From Maniola hyperantus (taxonomy: Eukaryota > Arthropoda > Insecta > Lepidoptera > Nymphalidae), in NCBI RefSeq assembly GCF_902806685.2, contig NC_048553.1, forward strand, positions 10,213,099 through 10,277,098: DNA of 64,000 nucleotides, in the 5' to 3' direction. Numbering within the stretch: position 1 is the stretch's first letter; each line of letters opens with the position of its first letter. Of the stretch, positions 12,401 to 25,100 are shown piece by piece. The notes under the pieces were generated by a model. That model saw only the letters and a list, made by a program, of their open reading frames with translations, did not search any database and was not told where the DNA came from. The translations under genes were made by a program, and so were the position numbers.

Positions 12401-15400
12401 AAGTATGGGAAAAACGTGTAATACCTTCGCATGTAATAAAACACGAGCATCAGGATCAGCTAATACTAGATGTCCAGAGGCGTCCCGCGATCGCTCGACC
12501 AGTCCGCTGACAAGTGCGACCATTTTGTCTAGAGCTCCGGGCCGCAGTTTGTCCCCGCAGCTTTCTGCCGCTCCACTACCGCTTCCACTACCGCTACCGC
12601 TCGCTTCCTCGTTTGGGGATTCCACCTAAGACGATTAATATATATTAATAACAAGGTTCGCGATCATCATTTATCGATAATCAGATGTAACCCGCGACTT
12701 CATCCACATGTGTGTTTTTAATCCCGTGGGAGTTTCCGGGATACAAAGTATCCTATATCTCTCCAGGATACACGTTATCCCTATACAGTGATAAGAACAG
12801 TAGAAGGAACGACGTGGAAATGATAGCACCTGATAAATTAAAGTAAATCTGCTTGAAGAAGTCTAAGATGTCGGGAGCATACTCGTACTACGCTGACAGT
12901 AAAACAGATTCAACGAATTTTTTATATTTTGCAAAATTTTATCTTAACAAACTTTTTTAAGAATTTTCAGCAATAAAGGCTTGTTTTTGGTAAATGACCG
13001 CTAAGACTGGAGCTGAAAAAAAAGAATTCCATCGACTGTGCGCTAAAATCACGGGTTTTACCATCTAAAAATTAAATTTAAAACTGTCAAACAGCGTCTG
13101 TCTGTTCATATTACATTAGTAAGAATAGGATGCGAATACTCTAAAATTTGGTTGTGCTCAGAATCAGTACCACTATGATGATAATTTGTGAACTAATTCG
13201 GACAAAATAGGTATATAGTTAAAGTTACATAAAAACAATGTATAGTGGAATAACTGTGGAACTGTAAGAAACTCAACTAAAAGGAACTCAAGCAACTCAA
13301 TAAAATAAAACATACCGTATTAGAGTTCTGTCCCAAATAGAAGTTGACCATTGAGGAGATTGCGTTAACCCTCAGCATGAACTTTCCCTCCTCCTCGCCC
13401 ATCTTACTAAATTCGTATAGCAGGCTAAAGTACTCCGTCAAGTGCCGTAAATGAGATCGAGCGCCGCTTTCCATCTGATGAAGGAAAGTTTTATTAAGTA
13501 TAGTAAGGAGGATGAAGAAATGTTTTATTTTTGACCAAAAAATATTTCAAATAACCTTTACTTTTATTTATTTTTAGATTTTGATTTAAAAATTCGATCT
13601 AGTTTACTTTAGACAAGATGTAACTTACCAACGATAACAACATCCTTATAAACCTAGTAACACAGCTGGCTTCGCCCAGTTTACTGCTGTCTTCGCCTTC
13701 CTCCACACCCTGTAGGTACAGGGCACAATGACTAGACCTGAAAGTTATAAGAAGATCAGTCGACTGAGGTCACCACGGATCGAAACATTTACTTTAATAA
13801 CAGCGAAGGATTAAACAAAGAAGCATTCCATACGCTCTTTTATGGCGTAACGAAAACAACCGTGGTGAACGATGCAGATATAGTAGCCAGCAGGAAATAT
13901 TGTACAACGACCTTTAGAAAGAGATTTCGATGTCTGTCACTCATATCTATGTGACATTTTGTCGGTCTCAGCGACAGAAACAATGCCCGGTACTATATTA
14001 TACTTTACCGCACTTATCTTTAATTCGATTTCAGCTCCATAACTGTCACTTTGAGTCGGCCAATCATGGGAGCGGCCTGAGTCACTTGACACATGTTTTA
14101 ACAGATCATGAGCCTTTTGCGATTTACTTTAACTTTATTGGTTGAAGTTACGTGTTTAATAGACGTTAGTTTGTGGTCCCTATTGTCTAGTGACAATTGT
14201 TAGAAACAAGTCTTCTATGTTCGCTTCCTTCGCTGTTTAATAAATACTAATCATTTACCTTAGCCTTTGTATGACGTGCATACATAGCCTCTGAAACATT
14301 TGCCGGACCATTTGGTTTGGACACTTTATTAATACCTGGAAGAAACAAAACGATTAGAATACTATTTTTGATTTTAGCTAAGAGTTTGTTAATTTTGTGT
14401 AATGCCCCAAACTAATCGAAAATTATTCGTGACTCGCTGATGCTCGCGATTTTGTCTGCGTAGAGTAAGATTTTTAAAAATCCGTAGAAGTCTTTGATTT
14501 TCCAGGATAAAAGTGTAGCCTATATCATTTTCCAAGTCTTTAACTAAGGTCGACATGATTGGCGAACAAACCAACACATTTTGGGAATCATAATGTAGGT
14601 ACTTAGTGATGCGAATCATGCCGCAACGGAGCAAAGGGTTGACGAGATTTTTGCATGGAAATAATTAAAGAATTGGAGAGTGGCATATGCTACTTTTTAT
14701 CCCGGAAGATCAGAGTTTCCACGGAATTTTTAAAAACCAAAATGCACGCGCAAGAGGTCGCTAGTTTTTAATATGGGTACAGTTCTTGCAATTTACGAAG
14801 GCGAGTGAACTTTATGCATGGTTACGTCGTATACATAGACATTGCGTAAGTGTGTGTGATATGATGGGCCGTCGCAAGCATGCGCACACATTTACTTTAT
14901 AGATAGCTCAATCCACGAAGACGCGCCCCACTATTTTGCGTGCGGGGAAACTACACAGAGCGGGAAGTGATTGTTACCCAATTTATCTTCGTCTGTGTGT
15001 GAGTGTACCCACATTGCTGCTCGGTGCATTATGATAGAACTTGCTCTAACAGTAGTATTAGCACACTTGCACTGTAAACGTTTGGGACAAAGAGTGGGGC
15101 GCGTCATCATGGATTAAACTGTTTATACTTTACTGAGCCACCCGTCCTCGTGAAATGCAAGAACTATAGTAATACACAAGGATACATACCTGCATAGGCC
15201 ACCAAGTATCGTCGGCCATGTGGCTGAGAAACCACTCGGACGCGGCCGCGGATGCGTTAAACTGTTTCGTCACTAACTCCACCCACGACACCATTGTAGG
15301 CTACAACAACATTACGTAAATGATAAAATTATGTGATATTTATATTCATATAAAGAATAAGAAGAGAAAATAAGCACTTTCTAGGCAAGCGCCCTCAAAC

Positions 15401-16143
15401 TGCTCCTATCAGACTGCATCATAACCTACTTACTGTTTAGTGTGATAGAAGTCGAGCGCAAGCCTATATAGTTAAAAGGGCTCCATACCAACGTACAACG
15501 ATAAAGCAATAGAAATACAGACGGTGAAAGTTTTAACTCTACCTATTACGGTTCATGAGATACAGCACAGACAGACGGACGGATAGATAGACGGATAGCG
15601 GAAGTTTAGTAATAGATTCCCGTTGACACCCTTCGGGTCAGAAACCCTAAACAGAACACGAAATCTCTGAAGAATCTTACTAAAATTCTCATTACCTCAT
15701 GTGGTTATGTCAACCAGTGTTAACCAGTTCAAGAATAGATTAGACGATTAGACAAAGAATAGATTAGATAGAGCCTCAATAGCCTCAATCGGTAAAGGAG
15801 TGGACTGAAAACCGAAAGGTCGACGGTTCAAACCCTACCCGTTGCACTATTGTCGTACCTACTCCTAGCACAAGCCTGACGCTTAGTTGGAGAGGAAAGG
15901 GGAATATTAGTCATTTAACATTTAAAAAAAAAAAGATATAAAAAAAAAAATTGGAATACTCGAAGCACTTTTGATGTAGACGCATCAGCGAAAGCGGCTT
16001 AGTTTATTAAAAATACCTTTTCTTTAGCATGTATGAATGTTTCGATGAAGAAAGATGTGGACAGTCTCGCAGCCACCTCCGTGACCTCCGGCCGGAGCGT
16101 CAGCAGCGACTGCGGCACCGAACTGCACATCTGGCCCATGAAC
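429..16143 (-). CDS. puf: puf exons 38-48: C-terminal helical repeats (gene continues left of window)
   Basis: Exons: 38 16017-16143, 39 15190-15300, 40 14259-14335, 41 13629-13737, 42 13316-13474, 43 12425-12625, 44 11783-11929, 45 11352-11528, 46 10595-10828, 47 9373-9507, 48 429-619. Landmarks: RLSTSFFIETFIHAKEK (38), WFLSHMADDTWWPMQ (39), HLTEYFSLLYEFSKMGEEE (42), LIFALCRWNEALAQKIV (44), PFFKLLTLL (45), AAVHG-like ending EKLM (47) and HPNKQALLTFWHAVS (48). Exon 43 carries a Gly-Ser dipeptide run before LRPGALDKMVALVSGL. Exon 48 ends in phase 2 at a GTGAGT donor, so at least one more exon lies left of the window. Exon 46 is very GC-rich and Ala/Arg-rich, unlike its AT-rich neighbours. Introns 47 and 43 contain the retrotransposon and the exon ghosts listed separately. 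Confidence 0.94.
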
Positions 16144-19100
16144 CTGCATCGAAAATACCGTGAGCTGACGGGGCACCCAGCAAAACCAAAGCATGTTCTC
16201 GTTCCTGTCTCGCTAAACTTTTTTTTTAATTTTTTTTTATTCAGATACAAGTTAGCCCTTGACTGCAATCTCACCTGATGGTAAGTGATGATGCAGTCTA
16301 AGATGATAGCGGGCTAACCTGGAAGGCGTATGGCAGTTTTTATTAAACCCATACCCCTTTGGTTTCTACACGGCATCGTGCCGGAACGCTAAATCGCTTG
16401 GCGGCACGGCTTTGCCGGTAGGGTGGTAACTAGCCACGGCCGAAGCCTCAGACCAGACCAGAAATTTAGAAATTATAAAATTCCAAACCCCTGCCAGGAA
16501 TCGAACCCGGGACCTCCCACTAATAAGACCACAGCGCTCACCACTACGCCAGGGAGGTCGTCAGGACTACATTGAAATAGCAACAGCCCATGTGAATGGG
16601 CTGTTGGGTACAAAAACTTTTCCATACTATTTACTAGCTGATGCCCGCGACTGAATTGAAATTAGGTTTTTATAATCCCGTACACTCTTCGATTTTCCGG
16701 GATAAAAAGTAGCTCCAGGTTCTTAACTGCAATCCACATCCATGCAAAAAATCATGCCAATCCGTTGCGGCGTGATTGATGGACAAACCAACACCAATTA
16801 ACCAACAAACACACTTTCGTATTAATTATATGGGTAGTGATACATACGTGAAATAGGGATGCTGGAAAATGTTCTTGTCGTGTAAAAACTGCATGTTGTC
16901 GTCCCATATCCACCGCAAGAGGTCGGGCGGGAGGTTCACTGCTGGGATTGTTTCGCCCCGTCTTTCAAGGGCGGAACTGGGACTTTCTTCAGCTCGCGAG
17001 GACTGCAATAAATAATTGCCATATCTTTAGACGCGGGTAAGAAAGCATTGGGAATAATAAAACTATTAACAATAAACATAAACTGGGATGCAAATTATTC
17101 GAATTCCATCTTAATAGCCAAAGTCTACCTCGCCCTGCCACATTGCAAACGCGGTTCTGACACTCCCAGTTGAGGCCTGGACTCCACCAAAGCGGAGATG
17201 TGCGGTCTGAAGCGGGCTAACCTGGAAGCGATATGGCACTTTTTGGTTTCTACACGGCATCATTTCGCAACGAAAATCGCTTGGAGGAACAGCTTTTTTT
17301 ATTATTTATTTATTAGGAACACACAATATACATTAATTTAACACAAACTACGACACTTATAAACAAACACAGGCTGATAAATGTATCTATAAAATGTGTA
17401 CACAGCATTGCAAAATATCTAGACAAATGAAAAGAACTTAACTAGGTAGGTGCTTTGCTCGTAGGGTGGTAACTAACCACGGCCGAAGCATCACCAGACC
17501 AGACCAGAGATTTAGAAATTATAAAATTCCAACCCTCTGCCGGGAATCGAACCCAGCACCACTTATAAGACCACAGCGCTTACCGCTGAGCCAGGGAGGT
17601 CGTCTTTTATTCGGTACATAATAATTATGGTGTTGTTCTATACCTGTGCCTCCTCCTGCTGGCCGGTGTCGGAGCCCCGCTGAGCCCGCGGCGCGCTGAG
17701 CTCATAAAAAAGCATATACGCGCTGTTTGTCTTCTCGAACGAGAAGTCCATGAACTTGTCCGTCACTGAGTCGTATGTTTTACTCTGAAAGGGACATTGA
17801 TATTGAATACTTCTAAATATATAAAAGGAAAAACTGACTGGCTGACTGATCTATCAACGCACAGCTCAAACTACTAAACGGCAAATTTTGTATGCAGATA
17901 ACTATTATTACGGCGATTGTCATCTCGACCTGTCGCGTGCTATACATACATTAAATTTAAACATCCCTTAATACTATTATTCTATCTAATGACTACGTAA
18001 ACACCCTAAATCAACAGTGATACTCACGGTCATCTCTCCCCCGAAGCATTCAGCAGCTAGCAGCGCAGGATCGAACGACTTGACCTCAGCATCATTGAAC
18101 AGTAGCCAGCGGTCGTGGTGGTCATGCTCGCGATCCCGGATGAACGAGTAGTAATGTCCGCCGTCCGCAGTGCCCGTGTGTACTGTCACGCCTATTAGTT
18201 CGTACCTATAGTAACAATACAGTCATGAAATAAAGTTCTGATAAACACAGACTAACTAGAACTTAAAACACAGCACCTAGTCTGATTTTTAAGTCCATGG
18301 AATAGGCTACTTGACTCATATCTAATTTCGTCCAATATATGATTATTTATTATAGTATTTTGCTTAAGACAACGAAATATATCAATAACAATTATTAAAA
18401 ACGCAGGATGGATATATAAATCCAATTAAAAAAATACAGTTTTTATTTTTATTTGAAACGCAGAAAACGCTGTCAGCCATGATGTGACGTCATTAAATAT
18501 GTAAACAAAGAAATGTCATCCCTATGTCACGCGTGGACTAACGTAGTATCCATATATATAAAATTTAAAGTCCTGACAAACTTAAATATCAACGCACAGC
18601 CTAAACATCTAACAGCTGGTTAGGATACATGAAATTTGGTGGGTGTGTTCTTTGTAGGTAAAGAGAAGGTAGGAAAGGATTTTTTGAAATTCCACCCCTG
18701 AGTGGGTTAAATGGGGGTTTGAAATTTATGAAGTCCACGCGGGCGAAGTCACGAGCATAAGCTAGTTTTTATATATTTCTAAAAACTCATAGTAAACATA
18801 AAAAATTATCGTTTTCTCTTTATAAATTGAATAAGTTATTAAGTAAGACTTACAACAAAGTGATCTTTGCAAAAATAAATTTGGATTGCAGTCGTTAGTC
18901 ATATAGGATCCCTTTAAGCAAGTCTTCGCGTGTTACGTATATTTATTTCACTGGGCACTCTAATCCACAACTTTCCTGTGGTCTTTATCGATGCGTTTTT
19001 GCATTCTCGGATGATACAAAAACGATAATTACTATATTTTTCATGTAAACTAGTATAGAAGTCATGTTTATTAAACTTTGGGAGGTTATGCTGCTGTTTA

Positions 19101-22100
19101 CAAATGCATGACGTCAGAGCACAGATAATCTATCGGCCAAACATGGCCGACAGTGTTTTCACCTGTCTAAGAAAAATATATTTTTAAATTAAAGTTTTAC
19201 GGTTTTTAGGGCGCAAAAAAATATAGTGTTAATTTTTTTGATCTAATAGGACAAATATTAACCATTTAAGACCTACTTAAAAAAAGTGTCAACTAGCCTA
19301 TTCTGACGTTTCATAATGTTACCAGAGATAAAACAGTTCCCACAGAAAAAGAGCAATAAAATAGGCTATGGATTCTATAAAAGTGTAAGTTTATTTTGAA
19401 TTTAAGTGACACACTTTATTATTATATCAGTGTCGAAACAATTACCTACGTACTTACGTACGTATACTTACCTACGGCTGACGGGTATTTTTATGTTGAC
19501 AGAGATTTAGGGTAAAACCGAACTTGAGGCGGTAACCCCGTTTTTTATACAAATACCCCACCCAACGTGTATTGAACTTTGTAACGGAACTTTGCATTGC
19601 TTCTACCAGGGTTATGTATTATTGTATATATATATATATATATATATACCTTGTAAACTTTTATCAAATAAAATATAAACATATAAAATGACAATTGTCA
19701 GGATCCCACCGAATTAAAAATCAGACTTAATTATTAATTGTCATATTTTTATTGTTCTTTGTCATAGTTTGAAGCAATAAAGATGTATTAAACAAATATT
19801 TGGAGCATAATTTTAAAAAAACAAAATAAAAGAAAACTTACTCATAATGCTCTTCAGATTCTAATTCTTCCATTTCATTAAACGAACTTCCTTCGCCATC
19901 CTTTTTCAACTCAGCTGACTTTCTTTTCTCCTCTGAAAAGATATTTCAAATATAAATATGACATATTACCAAGTATACATACTAAGGGAAAGGAAGAAGC
20001 GAGGAGCTTCTAACGGGCAGTAACATTTGGATATTTTTAAGGAATATTAGCTATGTTAATCATGACTAATATTCCCCTTTCTCCTCCAACTAAGCGTAAA
20101 GTTTGTACTGGGAATGGGTACGTCAATACCGCAACGGGTGTGGTTTGAACCGCTGACTTTTTAAAATTCAGTCCCCTCCATAACCATTGTGCTATTGAGG
20201 CATTTTTTATTGAGGTTATTTTGGACTTATAATAGACCGTCAAATAAACTAGCCACTCGACAACGCAAAGCCCAAAAGGCCTAGAACCCAGAGCCGTAGA
20301 GCCACATAAAAAAATCAAAGAGGCAATTAAAATTACACTATAACCGTAGATAGAATAATAGGTAGATGTAAGTACTGTGTAACCGCGTATGAGATAACGA
20401 TAGCACGACGTAACGATGAATAACACGACAATTATTACCATTGTTTAGTAGTCAATATTTAATACCTGTCCCGGCTTTACTTACGTGTGTAGTAGTTATT
20501 TAGAATGGAAATCACTCACGGTAGTTTAAACGCTAAAATAGTCAATGGCCCCGATTCTCTAGTCTCTCTCTAAACTAAATTTAGAGTATCTGCATCCTTT
20601 TCTTTTTACTAATGCTAAAAAAGGAACGGAACATGACTTTCACATTTAAAGACTCTTAATTTTAGTGCACAATACAAATTTAAACAGTAGGTTCGCGAGT
20701 GCGTGCTAAAATCACGGGTTTTACCATCTAAAAATTAAATTTAGAAATGTCAAACTGCTTCTGTCCTTTTCATATTACAATAGTAAGAAGAGGGTGGGAA
20801 TACTCTAAAATTAGGTTGTGCTTAGAATCGGTGCCAATATTTGTATTAACCGATCCACAATATTTGTATTAAACGTGTTTTATGTGAAAACAAGTAAATA
20901 ACTCATGAGAAATACAATTACGCCACGAATTCTCAAAGTTTGTTTTGCAACTTCTTGTATGTTAGTTGTATGTATTCTTGAAAAAAAACCAGTTACACGA
21001 TAAGGGACAAAAAATAGGTTAGCTGCGTCTCTGTTTATCACATTGGTAACTTTATCTGTGCTCTCTTTTTAGTGCCAATGAGAAAGCAAACGTTCCTGCA
21101 TCTACCTTTATCACTCTATCTACGACTATAACATACCTTGATACTGCGCCGGCATGAGATGCTTCTCGACATAGCCGGACATGTCGAGCCGCATCGGGAA
21201 AGAGAAGTGCGTGTTGACCTTCTCCTTTAACATCGTTAGCATGTTGAACGTGTACCGCATTGTGTTGAAGCAGAGAATGCGCGGGAGTTTCTTAAAACAC
21301 GCTCTATAAAAAAAACAGTATGATAAAATCAGGTCATTTATTTCACAACTAGCTTATGCTCGCGACTTCGTCCGCATGGACTACACAAATTTCAAACCCC
21401 CATTTTCACCCCCTTAGGGGTTGAATTTTCCAAAATCCTTTCTTAGCGGACGCCTACGTCATAATAGCTATCTGCATGCCAAATTTCAGCCCGATCCGTC
21501 CAGTAGTTTGAGCTGTGCGTTGATAGATCAGTCAGTCAGTCAGTCAGTCAGTCAGTCAGTCACCTTTTCCTTTTATATATTTAGATGATGAATCAGTATG
21601 ATAAAATCAGGTCATTTATTTGACAATGATGAATCAGTATCATAAAATCAGGTCATTTATTTCAAATATTAAACAGATTATGAAAATGTTGGTGGAAGAA
21701 TGATGAAGTTGAAATTACACTTGCTCAAAGGCTGCTTTCAATGACACATTTAAATTATTCAAACAGGAATAATTAATGACGAGAGACTTACGAAAGAATG
21801 ACACATAAGAACATTTTTTTGTTATTCAGGTTTATAATTAAGGCATGCTTTCACAAAGCACCCTGAAGATGAACATTTCTTACCGTTTCTCCGCCCGCAC
21901 TTTGTTGGCACACTGTGAACATGTGTAGCAGTTGTCGCCCTCTAACGTATCTTTTACAGTCACTTCGTCTAAGCTCTGATGCAGGTTCCGCATGTCCGCC
22001 ACTTGGCATCGGACCGTGTAGAATTCCTCTAACGTTCTTGAAACGTGTGGACAATCCTAGCGAAATTAAAAAAATATTTAAAAAAAATGACTAAAATATT

Positions 22101-25100
22101 TTAGATTAGACATATTTTAACAAAAACGATCCCCAACCCACATAGAGTTAGTTTTATTTATTCAACTTAAAGTTCAAACATTAAGTTGAATATCTTTTTG
22201 CGTAATTACGTCCAATTGATAAAATTGAAAAAATATGAAGTGATTCACAAGATTGTACGAAAGAAATATACGTAAAAACTGCATGAAACACTAAACACCT
22301 CCAAAGCGCAGTCGTGAACTAGCGGTCTTATTAGTGGGAGGTCCCGGTTTAATGGGAGGCTTCGACTTTGGCTAGTTACCACTCTACTGACAAAGCCGTG
22401 CCGCCAAGCGATTAAGCGTTCCGGTACGATGCCGTGTAAAAACCAAAGGTGTATAGGTTTAATAGAAAACTGCCATACCCCCTTCCAGATTAGCCCGTTT
22501 CCATCTTAGACTGGATCATCACTTCCATCAGGTGAGATTGCAGTCAAGGGTTAACTTGTACCGAAAAAAAAAACAACATAGGCAAAGGGCCAGAAGTTCA
22601 ACAAACGTACCAAAGACACCACATTATTGCTGAGAACGCCACAAAAGAGCGTCTTGACCAGTTTCTTCAGCTCCGGCGTCATCTCCTCGAGTTTGGACAC
22701 GAGATCGATGAAGAACTCCGCCATGTCCTTTTGCTCGCCCGTGTTGAGTGGCTGATGGTCCATTTGATAAACTTTGCAGAAACTGCGAGGGTTGTACGCT
22801 TTTCTTTCACTTTCCTAAAGCATAAGTATCTATTTTTAACTTCTATACACGTTACGTAACAAGCTCTACTGTGAAAAAATCTGTTTTTATAACTGGGCCC
22901 ATAACCAGTTACTCCTAACTGGTTATGGGCCCAGCATTTGATCAAGATTTTGCAGAATGTGTTTATTTTAAGACAAAATGAAGGAAAAACAATATTCATA
23001 GACATCAAGTTTATATAACTGCCAGATTGATTTTCTCAATGTAGATCTAGTGAGAGGTTTCGTATGAAATGAATAGGTGGTATTATTTTACCGTTTTAAC
23101 TATCGTGAGTGATTTCCATTATACAAATCTCACACACGGCTTTACTCACGTGTTTAGTCGACGTTAGCCCGACTAGTTTCGAACCCATCCGGGGTCCTCT
23201 TTCAAAGGGAGTCAGATCGCACACGCGTCGCGGTTGAGACTCTGCTACAACTAGTCGGGCTAACATCGACTAAACACGTGAGTAAAGCCGGGTGTGAGAT
23301 ATGTATAGATAGTATTATGATCACTTTGGAGTCTTCAATTTAATTAAGATTGTACTTACTATACTGTGAGAAAAAAATTAAAATTATTAATATTAATAAG
23401 TAATAACAATGCAACCATGAAGTTTTATTCAAGTTAGATAACGATCTCATAAAGGGTATAGGATTTTGCATAACACACCAAAGAGGATTTTTTCAATCTA
23501 ACTCACACTAATCGTAAGATAAACGAAGATCATATGCATGACGCCATGTGGCACCAGACACTCACCATAAGATAAGCGAACATCCTCTGCATCTCGTGTA
23601 AAGTGGTCCCGTGCCTGCTGGCCGCGGGGTCGGCGCTCAGTACCGCCGCCCTTGCCGGCGGCATCATATACAGATGCTGCATACAAGACGCCATGTAACA
23701 GGTAGCTCCTAAGTTCGTCAGCCCAACGTATCCACATTCCGACCTTGATTCGTCAGCAGGCCAGTAGTCCCACGGGTAGGATGATTGAGGTCCTACAAGC
23801 AGACAAACCGGTATAGCTTGCGCCGGAAGGACAGACTATACAGAAGCTAGGTAGCGATAGCGACTGCCATATTTTTTTTTAAATAATATTAGCCAAGTTT
23901 ATCATTGTAACTAATATTCCCCTTCCCCTCCAATCAAGCGTAAAGCTTGTGCTAGGAGTAGGTACGACAGTGCAAAAGTTTGAACTGGCGATGCTTCGGT
24001 TTTCAGTCTGCTACTTTAACCGTTGAGCTATCGAGGCTCTGGAGATTTTTATGTTTGTTCTCTGTACCGATTTTTGTAGTGTTCAATAAAATAAAATAAA
24101 TCGGATCCCATTTTTTTTGCATGAGTAAGTTGGTATGGTTGATAAGGTTTTTTTATTGCTTGATGACAATCATGTTTAAAAGAAAGCAAATGGTCGAAGT
24201 TTTTTTTAGTTTTTTTTTTTAGTTTTACCTCAATATCAAAAACAAAACGAAAAATCCGAATTGATTGAAGTTTCTAATACCTCCCCGATACAATGTGGCT
24301 AATTCCGTTGTACACAAACTCTAAACTTAACTAAAATGACACGTCTAAATCTATTGCTATCTCTTTCATAACTTTGCGTGCGGAAAAGGATAGCACTAGA
24401 TTTAGACCCGTTAATTTAGTTTAGAGATTGTTCTTGCATTTCACGAGGGCGAGTGGCTCATGCTTGTGTTAAAGTGGTATCGGCATAAGTAAGGTAATGT
24501 GAATGTGTGCGTTTGCGAGCGCTTGCTCGTGACTGATTGGTCCGACAGGCACGCACACTTACGCAACATCCATGTATACGACGTAACCACAAGTAAAGTT
24601 CACTCGCCTTCATGAATTGTAAGAACTGTACAAGAGAATCGGCCCCATTATCCCTAAAACCAAAATGTATATGCATTTTCCGACTACCATAGATTTTAAA
24701 GCCAAAAGTTATTTAAACTCACCAGGTTTATGGTGCTCCATCAGCTTATTGTGCAGCACCATATAGTTGTCAGGCGCCCCTCTCACCAGTTCCACTAGCA
24801 GGTCGTAGGCGGCGGCGCGGGACTTCTGCGATTTGCACTTGGGTAGGTTGCGTTGCGACGGGTTCGGTACGTCGAAAAGAAATTCGAACACCTGCCAATT
24901 TTTGCAAATGATAATTTGCTTGTAGACAAATACTTTTATTGAGCTAAAAGTTGTTTGAATAATTTAGGATGTAGCCATTTGCGTTTTCTTTAAGAAGCTT
25001 AGGTGTATTTTTAGGGTTTCGTACCTCGAAAGGAAAAAAGGAACCCTTATAGGATCACTTTGTTGTGTCTGTCTGTCTGTCAAGAAACCTATAGGGTACT

